A stretch of 14,381 bases of DNA, taken from positions 1 to 14,381 of the forward strand of contig PFRJ01000098.1 in assembly GCA_002788515.1 (NCBI GenBank). The letters are read 5' to 3'. The translations under genes were made by a program, and so were the position numbers. The notes under the pieces were generated by a model. That model searched no databases, was not told the origin of the DNA, and saw only the letters and a program-made list of their open reading frames with translations. Source of the stretch: Nitrosopumilales archaeon CG_4_9_14_0_2_um_filter_34_16. GTDB taxonomy: Archaea > Thermoproteota > Nitrososphaeria > Nitrososphaerales > Nitrosopumilaceae. Shown here in pieces: positions 1 through 6,273 of this stretch (positions are counted from its first letter, which is position 1; each line of letters starts with the position of its first letter).

Positions 1-144
1 CTAACGATGAACTTTTAGTTTTCGTCCATTTTCTACAGCATTTTGGATAAATTCGGATTGTTCTTTAGTAACACTACCTTCAAGCTCCGCTACCAATTGA
101 GTCCACTCTTCATTTTCTAGAGGTTGTACTTCTCTTAATGCCAT
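1..144 (-). CDS. Small conserved-looking hypothetical protein, 47 aa
   Basis: I read a complete 47-residue frame on the minus strand. It starts at ATG 144-142 and ends with a TAG that falls exactly on the first three bases of the window. The product begins MALREVQPLE, is acidic in the middle and ends in a basic stretch (GRKLKVHR). It has no cysteine, membrane segment or signal peptide and looks helical. A TATA-like TTTAAATAG on the minus strand is centred near 170, about 26 nt before the ATG, which fits a leaderless transcript. It lies downstream of the class V aminotransferase on the same strand but about 195 nt away with its own promoter, so it is probably a separate unit. I do not recognise a family. 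The coding call rests on the promoter fit and the plausible composition. Confidence 0.6.
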   Translation of the reverse strand: MALREVQPLENEEWTQLVAELEGSVTKEQSEFIQNAVENGRKLKVHR

Positions 145-339
145 GTTGTTATGATAACATAATCTCTATTTAAAATTACTATTTTTTGTTTAAAACAATC
201 TAGGCACACAGGCTGGGGGTAAAATTCCATATTTTGCATATTTTGTAATTACCTAGTATTCAATAACAAATTATTCCAATAAGTGAAATGCAATATGTTA
301 ACACGAAAGAATCACTTCATGATATTAAGTTAACAGGAT
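145..339. other. Intergenic gap, promoter of the 47-aa gene only
   Basis: This is about 195 nt of AT-rich sequence without a convincing gene. The part nearest 145 carries the TATA-like block for the minus-strand small gene. GTTAAC occurs at 297-302 and 327-332, but I see no further structure around it. A 43-codon plus-strand frame from about 289 runs into the aminotransferase and is treated as a shadow. Confidence 0.4.
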
Positions 340-1485
340 TTAGAGAGCTTTTAGTTTTTCTTCTGCAGTTTTTAGTCCTGCTTGAGCATCTACATTATAT
401 CCCATCATTGCTAATGTAGATGAAATTGCAGAAATAGTTCTCATTACATGGTATGGACTTACTTCTCCCATGCATCCAACTCTGAATACTTTACCTTTAA
501 GATTACCAAATCCGCCTGCAACTAACACTTTGAATTTATCAGCTAGTGTATTTCTAAAAGTTTTGTCTTCAAGTCCATTCAAGTAATTTAATGCAACAAT
601 TGAAATTGAACGATCTTCTTCTTTTGCAAATGGAGAAAGACCCATTGCACTTAATCCAGCGTATAATGAATCAGAACAAACTTTATGGCGTTTAAAGACA
701 TTTTGTAATCCCTCTTCCAACATTATTGTTAATGCTTCTCTATATGCATAGAGTAATGGTAATGCAGGAGTGAAAGGAGTGTGTTTTTCTTCATCATAAT
801 ATTTGAAATATCTTGCTAAATTGAAATACATTGTAGATGGTGGGTTTTCAATCATGTATTTTTTGGCTTTGGCGCTAACTGATATTGGTGAAATTCCTGG
901 AGGAGCAGCAATTGCTTTTTGAGCACCAGTCATACATACATCAATATTCCATTTATCAACTGGAAGTTGGGCACCACCAAGTAATGAAACAGAATCTACA
1001 ACATAGAATGAATCATTTCGTGATGTCAAGTCAGACACTTTATCAAGATAATTTACCATTGTTCCCGTAGAAGTTTCGTTGTGAACAACATAGAATGCTT
1101 TTACATCCTTGTTATTGTCAAATGCTTCTTTAACTTGATCAAAAGTTGCATTTTGTCCTGGAGAAGTTTCAAGTTTTACTACATTAGCTCCTTGATTTTC
1201 AATTAGTTGTGCTAGTCTACCACTAAATTCTCCGTTTACAGGAATGATAATTTTATCACCTTTTTTAACCAAATTAATTACACCTGCTTCTACTGCACCA
1301 GTTCCAGATGCAGATAAAGCTACAATATCATTTTGTGTTTCAAATACTTGTTGAGTTTTAGCAACTACATCAGTGTACAGTTCAACAAAATCATCACTTC
1401 TGTGATTGATTATAGGTGCAAGCATTGCCCTCATTACTCTATTAGGTACATTTGTTGGACCAGGAAGCATTGAAAGATATTCCAT
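340..1485 (-). CDS. Class V PLP aminotransferase (alanine/serine-glyoxylate aminotransferase-like)
   Basis: This is a 381-aa fold-type I PLP enzyme of aminotransferase class V, closest by eye to alanine-glyoxylate/serine-pyruvate aminotransferases, and cytosolic. It shows the N-terminal LPGPTNVP signature (7-14), a SASGTGAVEA cofactor-phosphate loop near 58-67, HNETSTG at 135-141, the PLP-ring aspartate D164 in VVDSVS, the Schiff-base lysine K190 in TGAQKA, and a C-terminal FRVGCMG with R336 as likely substrate-carboxylate arginine. The length is normal for the family. ATG 1485 is chosen because a TATA-like AATTATAAATAAAC on the minus strand (about 1513-1526) sits 30-40 nt before it; Met6 is an alternative. 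It follows nadM by 41 nt on the same strand, so read-through is possible. The amino donor cannot be read from sequence; glyoxylate as acceptor is a family-based guess. Confidence 0.9.
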   Translation of the reverse strand: MEYLSMLPGPTNVPNRVMRAMLAPIINHRSDDFVELYTDVVAKTQQVFETQNDIVALSASGTGAVEAGVINLVKKGDKIIIPVNGEFSGRLAQLIENQGANVVKLETSPGQNATFDQVKEAFDNNKDVKAFYVVHNETSTGTMVNYLDKVSDLTSRNDSFYVVDSVSLLGGAQLPVDKWNIDVCMTGAQKAIAAPPGISPISVSAKAKKYMIENPPSTMYFNLARYFKYYDEEKHTPFTPALPLLYAYREALTIMLEEGLQNVFKRHKVCSDSLYAGLSAMGLSPFAKEEDRSISIVALNYLNGLEDKTFRNTLADKFKVLVAGGFGNLKGKVFRVGCMGEVSPYHVMRTISAISSTLAMMGYNVDAQAGLKTAEEKLKAL

Positions 1486-1512
1486 ATGTTATCTAACATT
1501 CGTTGTATTTTG

Positions 1513-1526
1513 GGGTTTATTTATAA
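1513..1526 (-). promoter_or_regulatory. TATA box for the class V aminotransferase
   Basis: On the minus strand this reads AATTATAAATAAAC, beginning immediately after the nadM stop codon. Its centre is about 35 nt before the aminotransferase ATG, predicting a leader of roughly 10 nt. This suggests that the aminotransferase can be transcribed independently of nadM. Confidence 0.5.
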
Positions 1527-2021
1527 TTAGAGATTTTTTAAACGCTCTTTAGCATTAATGGTTGTTAAAAAATTTCGGGTACCTTGAGGTACAAGATCAT
1601 CCCATTTTTGATCGCTAATTATTAGATTTCTTATTTTAGTACCAGACAAAGAATTTCTGTTCAAAAATGGAATGACAACTACCTGAATATTTCTTTTAGA
1701 ATACAGGTGTTGAGTTAATTCATCATTTGAAAAAATTATATCAAATTTTGGAACAATAGTATCTATTTTTTCAATCCATTTAATATGATTGTCTAAATCT
1801 GGAATAAAATAAATCGAAATTCTTTCTTTCATTGAACCATCAACAGATGATAGAATCATCTGTTCTCGTTCCTCAGCTGAGAAGGGATTATTTTTTTCTA
1901 TAGGTTTGTTAGAACTTCCTAGTCCTATCCATAATTTATCAACTTTTGATAACGCAAATTTTAATGCTTCAAGATGACCCAAATGAAAAGGTTGGAATCT
2001 ACCTATTAACAAACCATTCAT
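1527..2021 (-). CDS. nadM: Archaeal nicotinamide-nucleotide adenylyltransferase (NadM)
   Basis: NadM transfers AMP from ATP to NMN, or nicotinate mononucleotide, to form NAD or its deamido form, the last common step of NAD synthesis and salvage. The protein shows the nucleotidyltransferase signature GRFQPFHLGH near the N-terminus, with HLGH as the HxGH catalytic motif (13-16 in this numbering). It also has the C-terminal SGTKIR motif (126-131), the ISGTxxR equivalent that binds ATP phosphate. The product is 164 aa, typical for archaeal NadM. A frame three codons longer starts at 2030. I prefer the ATG at 2021-2019 because archaeal NadM proteins begin directly with M-x-GxxIGRFQPF, and because the palindromic TATA block at 2041-2050 lies about 26 nt upstream, predicting a leaderless mRNA. 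It is divergent from rtcA. Confidence 0.95.
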   Translation of the reverse strand: MNGLLIGRFQPFHLGHLEALKFALSKVDKLWIGLGSSNKPIEKNNPFSAEEREQMILSSVDGSMKERISIYFIPDLDNHIKWIEKIDTIVPKFDIIFSNDELTQHLYSKRNIQVVVIPFLNRNSLSGTKIRNLIISDQKWDDLVPQGTRNFLTTINAKERLKNL

Positions 2022-2040
2022 ACAAATCATAGAAAATTTC

Positions 2041-2050
2041 TTTTTAAAAA
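2041..2050. promoter_or_regulatory. Palindromic TATA-like block shared by nadM and rtcA
   Basis: TTTTTAAAAA is a perfect 10-nt palindrome in the short gap between two divergent genes. Its centre is about 26 nt from the nadM ATG at 2021 on the minus strand and about 37 nt from the rtcA ATG at 2083 on the plus strand. One TBP site could serve both directions, giving a leaderless nadM mRNA and an rtcA mRNA with a leader of about 10 nt. A GGAG at 2078-2081 abuts the rtcA ATG too closely to act as a normal Shine-Dalgarno site. Confidence 0.45.
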
Positions 2051-2082
2051 ACTATCATAAAGAGTGTTAGTCAAAAAGGAGC

Positions 2083-3105
2083 ATGGATTTTCTAAAGATT
2101 AATGGGGGACATGGTGAAGGTGGAGGACAAATAATACGTTCAGCAATTACAATTTCATGTATTACAAAACAACCAATTCATGTAGAAAATATAAGAAACA
2201 ATAGAAAAATTCCTGGGTTAAGACCTCAGCATCTTACAGCGATAAATATTCTCAAAAAAATATCTAATGCTCAAGTTATTGGTGCAGAAATAGGATCAAC
2301 TGAATTAAAGTTCATCCCAGGAAATATCGAAAATTGTGAATTAATTGAAGATGTTGGAACAGCTGGCAGTATTGCTTTAATTTTACAAGTTTTGATTCCA
2401 GTAATTGCAATTTCGCAAAAAAAACTATCATTGATAATTAAGGGAGGCACAGATGTTCTTTGGAGTCCTTCAATTGATTATACTCAATATGTTCTAAAAG
2501 AAGCATATTCAAGAATTGGAATAAAATTTGATCTTGAATTAACTAAACGTGGATATTATCCAAGAGGAGGAGGAGAAATTAAATTACAAGTCTACCCCAG
2601 TAAAATAAAATCAATAACTTTCTCAAAAAGAAAAACAAACAATGTAAAATTAATTTGCTCATATTCAAAATTACCATTTGAAGAAATTGATAATAAAATA
2701 AAAGAGATTGTGAAAAAATTAACTGATGCAAATTTTATTGTCAACATAGAGATTAAGAATGAAGAAGCAATTGATTCAGGTGCATCTATGTTAATCTATA
2801 GTATAGATGAGAATTCAATAATAGGAGCTGATGCATTGTATAATACTAAAACACAACAATTTGAATTAGATTTGAATAAATTCATTGAAAATTTTTCAAT
2901 AGATGAAAATTTAGCAGATATGTTAGTAGTGCCTGCAAGTTTATGTGATGGAAAAACAAAATTTCAAACCAGAGAGATCACAGAACATTTAGAGACAAAT
3001 TTGTTTGTTACATCAAAAATTACTGATTGTAAATACGGAATTGGAAAAATAAAAGAGGGATATGAGATAATAATTGAAGGAATATCAAACTCCAGCGTCA
3101 AGTAA
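2083..3105 (+). CDS. rtcA: RNA 3'-terminal phosphate cyclase
   Basis: RtcA converts RNA 3'-phosphate ends to 2',3'-cyclic phosphates using ATP, through an enzyme-AMP intermediate, in the cytosol. The 340-aa product carries the family landmarks in order: GGHGEGGGQIIR (8-19), the NNRKIPGLRPQH block (39-50), VGTAGSIAL (91-99), KGGTDVLWSP (120-129), RGYYPRGGGE (156-165), a central insert region (about 185-275), and TREITEHLETN (296-306). In the last block H302 aligns with the adenylated histidine of E. coli RtcA. The length is typical of the family. The 3' end overlaps the convergent CopD-like gene by 21 nt. No RtcB ligase or other RNA repair gene is adjacent. A paralogous Rcl1-like role is unlikely because the catalytic histidine is kept. 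Confidence 0.95.
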   Translation: MDFLKINGGHGEGGGQIIRSAITISCITKQPIHVENIRNNRKIPGLRPQHLTAINILKKISNAQVIGAEIGSTELKFIPGNIENCELIEDVGTAGSIALILQVLIPVIAISQKKLSLIIKGGTDVLWSPSIDYTQYVLKEAYSRIGIKFDLELTKRGYYPRGGGEIKLQVYPSKIKSITFSKRKTNNVKLICSYSKLPFEEIDNKIKEIVKKLTDANFIVNIEIKNEEAIDSGASMLIYSIDENSIIGADALYNTKTQQFELDLNKFIENFSIDENLADMLVVPASLCDGKTKFQTREITEHLETNLFVTSKITDCKYGIGKIKEGYEIIIEGISNSSVK

Positions 3106-3582
3106 TGATGCAAAAAATAGAATCGCTATTGATAAAACCACTGTAATTTCTCCAAGAATAATGATTTTTTTTCGTAGTTTTTGAATTTCGGATTCTGGCA
3201 TTTGGTTTGACATAATTTTTTCTTCAACATTCTTGCGAATTACTCTTACATGTACAGCATAAACGAAAATTAACATAATTACAAGAATTATTTTAATAAT
3301 TAGATATGTTCCATAGCTTGTTGCAACAAGTAATTCAGGCCTACTAAGTAACACATGTGAAGTATACAAGCCAGTTAGCATTAGAATAATCAATGAGGGA
3401 ACAGCAATTTTGTTGAATCTTCTTCCAACACGAATCATTATTTGCATTCTTTCTTCAACAGAATTTGTCATCGTTTTCAAAAGTGGAGAAAATACTATTC
3501 CAATGAATAGAGAACCACCTACCCATATTGCAGCAGCAACAAGATGAATCCATGTAATAATTGCTTGTTCTAAAGCAGTCAT
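3085..3582 (-). CDS. CopD-like four-helix integral membrane protein
   Basis: This 165-aa protein has four predicted membrane helices (about 8-32, 57-78, 90-113 and 138-161). The first helix carries WIHLVAAAIWVGGSLF, characteristic of the CopD/copper-resistance-D-like membrane domain. His13, His76 and His111 sit in or beside helices and are candidates for metal or heme binding, but this is inference. There is no CopC-like periplasmic partner in the neighbourhood, so a copper-import role is not established; related stand-alone four-helix proteins are often poorly characterised. The gene ends 21 nt inside the 3' end of rtcA. An AT-rich block on the minus strand (about 3605-3614) is a weak TATA candidate. 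A charged loop rich in K/E lies between helices 3 and 4 (114-139). Confidence 0.75.
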   Translation of the reverse strand: MTALEQAIITWIHLVAAAIWVGGSLFIGIVFSPLLKTMTNSVEERMQIMIRVGRRFNKIAVPSLIILMLTGLYTSHVLLSRPELLVATSYGTYLIIKIILVIMLIFVYAVHVRVIRKNVEEKIMSNQMPESEIQKLRKKIIILGEITVVLSIAILFFASLLDAGV

Positions 3583-3631
3583 AGATTATGATGTTTTAAA
3601 TCAAATATTATGTATTTGGATCTTGACAACC

Positions 3632-3639
3632 TTTTTTAG
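3632..3639 (+). promoter_or_regulatory. TATA-like box for the LEA14-like membrane protein
   Basis: TTTTTTAG is centred about 27 nt before the ATG at 3663, predicting a leaderless mRNA that begins at the start codon. This supports 3663 over the out-of-frame ATG at 3658, whose frame stops after 14 codons. Confidence 0.4.
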
Positions 3640-3662
3640 TTGTACAATCTGTTATCAATGAA

Positions 3663-4157
3663 ATGGGACTTCAAAATAAGAAAACTGTCTATGCTGCAGT
3701 AGTTGGAGTTTTAGCTTTAATGGGAGGAATTGTATATTATGCTAGTTTAGATAATGCAGAACTTGATCAAGTTGAGATTAGATTGACAAATGTAGAATTA
3801 ATGGACGTCAGTACAGTAAACAATCAGGCAAAATTTGAAGTAACATTCCTAATTAAAAATCCAAGTGATAAGACATTGACGGTAGCACTTATTGATTATC
3901 AATTGTATGGAGATGGTGTGTTATTAGGCTCAGGATTATATTCGACTGCAGATATTGCATTACCTGGAAGAGCATTATTTTACAGTGGTGCAGAAATTCC
4001 TTTAAAAAACACATTCGTATTAAGTAAATCTGAACTAAATTCAGAAAGTTATGAAAAAGCAATAAATGAAAAAATCACTAGTTTCAGTGCTGATGGAAAG
4101 ATCGTTACTCAGACTTCATGGAGTGAAGTTGAGAAAGATTTCAAGACTGGTTATTAA
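3663..4157 (+). CDS. Membrane-anchored LEA14/WHy-domain-like protein
   Basis: This 164-aa protein has one N-terminal membrane helix (8-27) preceded by basic residues, then an extracytoplasmic beta-rich domain (about 36-155). The domain resembles the LEA type 2/WHy fold: alternating hydrophobic strands (KFEVTFLIKNPS at 57-68), the typical N-P turn (NPSDKTL), YQLYGDGVLLGSG (79-91), and a strand-rich ADIALPGRALFYSG region (96-109). In other organisms such domains are linked to desiccation or cell-envelope stress; here the role is unknown. The helix probably acts as an uncleaved anchor. A second protein of the same plan lies at 9666-10118. The gene ends 6 nt before the convergent tRNA-Val. Family assignment is by pattern only. 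Confidence 0.65.
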   Translation: MGLQNKKTVYAAVVGVLALMGGIVYYASLDNAELDQVEIRLTNVELMDVSTVNNQAKFEVTFLIKNPSDKTLTVALIDYQLYGDGVLLGSGLYSTADIALPGRALFYSGAEIPLKNTFVLSKSELNSESYEKAINEKITSFSADGKIVTQTSWSEVEKDFKTGY

Positions 4158-4163
4158 TTAAAG

Positions 4164-4237
4164 TGGGCCGAGTGAGATTCGAACTCACGATCACTGCCGT
4201 GTCGAGGCAGTATCCTAACCAGCTAGACTACCGGCCC
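4164..4237 (-). tRNA. tRNA-Val(GAC) with C at position 33
   Basis: The minus strand folds as a full cloverleaf. The acceptor GGGCCGG (4237-4231) pairs with TCGGCCC, closing with a G-T pair. The D-stem is GTCT/GGAT with loop AGCTGGTTA. The anticodon stem CTGCC/GGCAG encloses the loop TCGACAC. The T-arm is GTGAG-TTCGAAT-CTCAC, followed by discriminator A. The anticodon GAC (4203-4201) reads valine GUC/GUU codons. CCA is not encoded. There is no intron. The odd feature is C at 4204, the position-33 nucleotide that is U in nearly all elongator tRNAs. A TATA-like CGTTAATAATG on the minus strand (about 4262-4272) lies about 29 nt before the 5' end. The 3' end is 6 nt from the convergent LEA14-like gene. 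Confidence 0.93.
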
Positions 4238-4285
4238 ATTGAAGTACAAGATTAGAGGCTGACATTATTAACGTTTAACAAAAGA

Positions 4286-5026
4286 ATGAATACAAAGAAT
4301 GAAGGCATAAAAGAAATGATAGATAATTTTACTGATGAAGAAAAGAGAGGCTTCTATAAGGCAATTTATTCAAGAAGAGATGTACGATCTCATTTTATCT
4401 CAAAGCCTATTGAAAACGATATTTTATCAAAAATTCTTCATGCTGCACACCATGCTCCATCAGTAGGATTTTCTCAACCATGGAATTTTATTTTAATTAA
4501 AGATAGCGATACAAAAATGAAAATTAAAGAATCTTTTGAGGAAGAAAAAAACAGGTCATCTCAGTTAGTTGAAGAACCAAAAAGAACAAAATATCTTTCA
4601 TTCAAGCTAGAAGGAATTTTAGAATCACCCGTAAATCTTTGTGTAACTTATGATCCTACAAAATTTGGCCCATTTGTTATTGGAAGATCAAGTATTCCAG
4701 AAGCAGGTCTCTATAGTGTATGTTGTGCAATTCAAAACTTGTGGTTATCAGCTAGAACAGAGGGAGTAGGTCTTGGATGGGTAAGCATTTTATCAAATGA
4801 GATATTAAAAGAGACTTTAGAATTACCTGAACATGTTATTCCTGTTGCATACTTGTGTTTAGGATATGTGGATGAATTTGCAGAAAAGCCAGATCTTGAA
4901 ACTAAAGGTTGGTTACCAAGACTTGAGTTGAAAGATGTAGTATATTTTGAAAAATGGAATGATAAAGAAAATGAAAATTGGGAAGTTATTCAAAATATGA
5001 TCAAAGAAAATCTTGATTACGCTTAA
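4286..5026 (+). CDS. bluB: BluB, 5,6-dimethylbenzimidazole synthase (nitroreductase superfamily)
   Basis: BluB fragments reduced FMN with oxygen to make 5,6-dimethylbenzimidazole, the lower ligand of vitamin B12. The 246-aa product shows the family blocks IYSRRDVRSHF (27-37), HHAPSVGFSQPWNF (55-68), KLEGILESPVNLCVT (107-121), YSVCCAIQNLWLSAR (143-157), EGVGLGWVSIL (159-169) and a C-terminal KGWLPRLELKDVVYFEKW region (207-224). D32 and S167 match the residues shown to matter in Sinorhizobium BluB. These blocks separate it from generic nitroreductases. Met11 (4316) is a possible alternative start, because AT-rich TATA candidates at 4265-4279 lie close to the first ATG. No other cobalamin gene is adjacent. 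It is followed by a T8 run before the tRNA-Arg gene. Function is confident; lower-ligand use in this organism is inferred. Confidence 0.92.
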   Translation: MNTKNEGIKEMIDNFTDEEKRGFYKAIYSRRDVRSHFISKPIENDILSKILHAAHHAPSVGFSQPWNFILIKDSDTKMKIKESFEEEKNRSSQLVEEPKRTKYLSFKLEGILESPVNLCVTYDPTKFGPFVIGRSSIPEAGLYSVCCAIQNLWLSARTEGVGLGWVSILSNEILKETLELPEHVIPVAYLCLGYVDEFAEKPDLETKGWLPRLELKDVVYFEKWNDKENENWEVIQNMIKENLDYA

Positions 5027-5039
5027 ATAATTAAGAATG

Positions 5040-5047
5040 TTTTTTTT
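5040..5047 (+). terminator. Oligo-T terminator after bluB
   Basis: A run of eight T lies 14 nt after the bluB stop and just before the tRNA-Arg gene. Archaeal RNA polymerase stops at such U-runs without needing a hairpin. It would insulate bluB from the tRNA. Confidence 0.5.
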
Positions 5048-5050
5048 GCT

Positions 5051-5143
5051 GGGCTTGTAGCGCAGAGTCAAATTGACGCGCAACATGGATAGCGCAGTAG
5101 CCTCCTAAGTTACAGGTCGAGGGATCGAAGCCCTCCAAGCCCG
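5051..5143 (+). tRNA. tRNA-Arg(CCT) with an 18-nt intron-like insertion in the D-arm
   Basis: The acceptor GGGCTTG pairs perfectly with CAAGCCC (5136-5142), with discriminator G at 5143. The anticodon arm is GTAGC-CTCCTAA-GTTAC with anticodon CCT (5104-5106). The T-arm is GAGGG-ATCGAAG-CCCTC. CCA is not encoded. The D-stem strands GCGC (5060-5063) and GCGC (5092-5095) are separated by 28 nt instead of about 10. The excess 18 nt is bounded by a direct GCGCA repeat (5060-5064 and 5078-5082), so removing any 18-nt register leaves the normal D-loop AACATGGATA. This fits an archaeal non-canonical intron. GCGC at 5060 can pair with GCGC at 5078 as a 4-bp central helix flanked by GTA and GAC, like a bulge-helix-bulge. 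Exact splice sites cannot be fixed by eye. Confidence 0.9.
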
Positions 5144-5196
5144 TTTAGTTGTAAATGTTTATTGCAAGTTAAATACAAAGATAAATGGTTGTAGAT

Positions 5197-5727
5197 ATGA
5201 AAATAGTTGTAATTTCTGGTAGTCCAAGAAAAAATGCAAACACGCAAGTGATAATGAAATATGTTTTTGAATATGCAAAATCAAAAAATCAAGATACAAA
5301 ATTAATCAATCTTTCTGAAGGCAATATAGAGTGCTATAAAGGTCCAGAGGAGAAATATAACGAAGCAACACAAAATGCTACAACTGACATTATGGATGCA
5401 GATGTATGGTTAATTGGAACGCCAATTTATAATTCGTTTTTTAGTTCAGCACTAAAAAATCTATTTGAATATGTCAATTATAAAAAAACTGAAGGGAAAG
5501 TTGCAGGGATTACAATTATAGCTGCTGGAAATATTGGTTTTATTAATGTCCAGACATTAGTTACACAATTGTTATCATATTTTAGAGTAATAACAAACCC
5601 AAAAGCAGTTTTTCTAACTACAGAATCCATAACTGATGATGTTGTTTCAGATGTAGATACTCAGAATAAATTAAAACAAATGGTTGATGAGACTTTGGAA
5701 ATTGCTTTAAAATTACTGCAAAATTAG
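5197..5727 (+). CDS. NADPH-dependent FMN reductase-like flavoprotein (flavodoxin fold)
   Basis: This is a 176-aa protein of the NADPH-dependent FMN reductase / NAD(P)H-quinone reductase group with a flavodoxin-like fold, and cytosolic. The first strand and FMN-phosphate loop are seen as MKIVVISGSPRKNANTQ. WLIGTPIYNSFFSSALKNL is the flavin-ring loop and dimer region typical of SsuE/ArsH-like proteins. GKVAGITIIAAG follows as the next core strand. The frame is open from an ATG at 5185 (180 aa). I prefer 5197 because the family begins with the first beta strand and because GTTAAATAC (5168-5176) is centred about 25 nt upstream. A TTTATT at 5155-5160 would instead suit 5185. It could supply reduced FMN, the BluB substrate, but the two genes are separated by a tRNA and the partnership is speculative. 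Confidence 0.85.
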   Translation: MKIVVISGSPRKNANTQVIMKYVFEYAKSKNQDTKLINLSEGNIECYKGPEEKYNEATQNATTDIMDADVWLIGTPIYNSFFSSALKNLFEYVNYKKTEGKVAGITIIAAGNIGFINVQTLVTQLLSYFRVITNPKAVFLTTESITDDVVSDVDTQNKLKQMVDETLEIALKLLQN

Positions 5728-6152
5728 CCTCAATTTGTACTAATGTGATTTGATATTCATTCCACACTCAATAACTATCATTAATGAAAATAGATCATCA
5801 ATCAATGATTTATTAAATACTTTTCATTAAAAATATTATTAGAAACTAAATATCATAAAAAAACTCAATTATCTATTTCAATATTTTTTAATTAATAATA
5901 TGATGTTGTAATTTGATGCTTATTCAAAATGATAAAACACAATAAGAATTATTTATTGAATAGTCCTATTTAGAAGATTAAGTTGTCATATAATGAATTT
6001 GTATTAAAAGATTCATTAGTTGATAATCACAGTATTTACAAAGATTACAATATAGCAAGAATATTTTCTTAAATTTGTAATAAATACAATATTTGATTGA
6101 TTTAGGTTTAAAATGCAAAAGTCAAATATTAACATGATATAGAGATTATACT
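5728..6152. other. Long AT-rich intergenic region without a recognised gene
   Basis: About 425 nt of very AT-rich sequence with frequent stops in all frames. I see no tRNA, no GC-rich stable RNA and no convincing open frame. Short imperfect palindromes such as ATCAT-CAATCA-ATGAT occur near 5796-5811. The right edge carries a TATA-like ATATTA at about 6126-6131, which is placed correctly for the small cysteine-rich gene that follows. Confidence 0.4.
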
Positions 6153-6272
6153 ATGAGTCTAAAAAAAGATCCAACAGAATTATGTTCATGTAAATGTCAT
6201 TTTGGAGGAGCAGTTAGTTGTCCTAGTTGTAAGAATAATCATGGCGTTGCATGTTGTCACTGCGAAGATTAA
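6153..6272 (+). CDS. 39-aa cysteine/histidine-rich microprotein
   Basis: ATG at 6153 opens a 39-residue frame ending with TAA at 6270-6272. It carries eight cysteines and three histidines: CSCKCH (11-16), CPSC (23-26), H30 and CCHC (34-37). The spacing of paired cysteines suggests a zinc-binding or metal-binding mini-domain. It lacks a signal peptide. A TATA-like ATATTA at about 6126-6131 lies roughly 25 nt before the ATG, suggesting a leaderless mRNA. The frame stops one nucleotide before the end of the convergent two-TM coiled-coil gene. This close packing and the composition argue for a real gene, though it is below usual length cut-offs. Metal buffering, a zinc-ribbon regulator and a protein-binding knuckle are all possible; no function is assigned. 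Confidence 0.65.
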   Translation: MSLKKDPTELCSCKCHFGGAVSCPSCKNNHGVACCHCED

Positions 6273-6273
6273 T

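Noticed and set aside
289..420. 43-codon plus-strand frame beginning MQYVNTKESL
   Set aside because: It runs into the 3' end of the aminotransferase on the other strand, and its second half is leucine-rich shadow sequence.
885..1070. 61-residue plus-strand open frame
   Set aside because: It lies fully inside the class V aminotransferase on the other strand and has low-complexity Q/H/M composition; it is an antisense shadow.
5051..5143. Permuted or split tRNA explanation for the long D-arm
   Set aside because: All arms occur in normal order on one strand with intact acceptor pairing, so a short insertion is the simpler reading.
5895..5925. Possible C/D-box guide RNA (ATGATGT near 5898)
   Set aside because: No D box (CTGA) or paired C'/D' boxes are found at the expected spacing.
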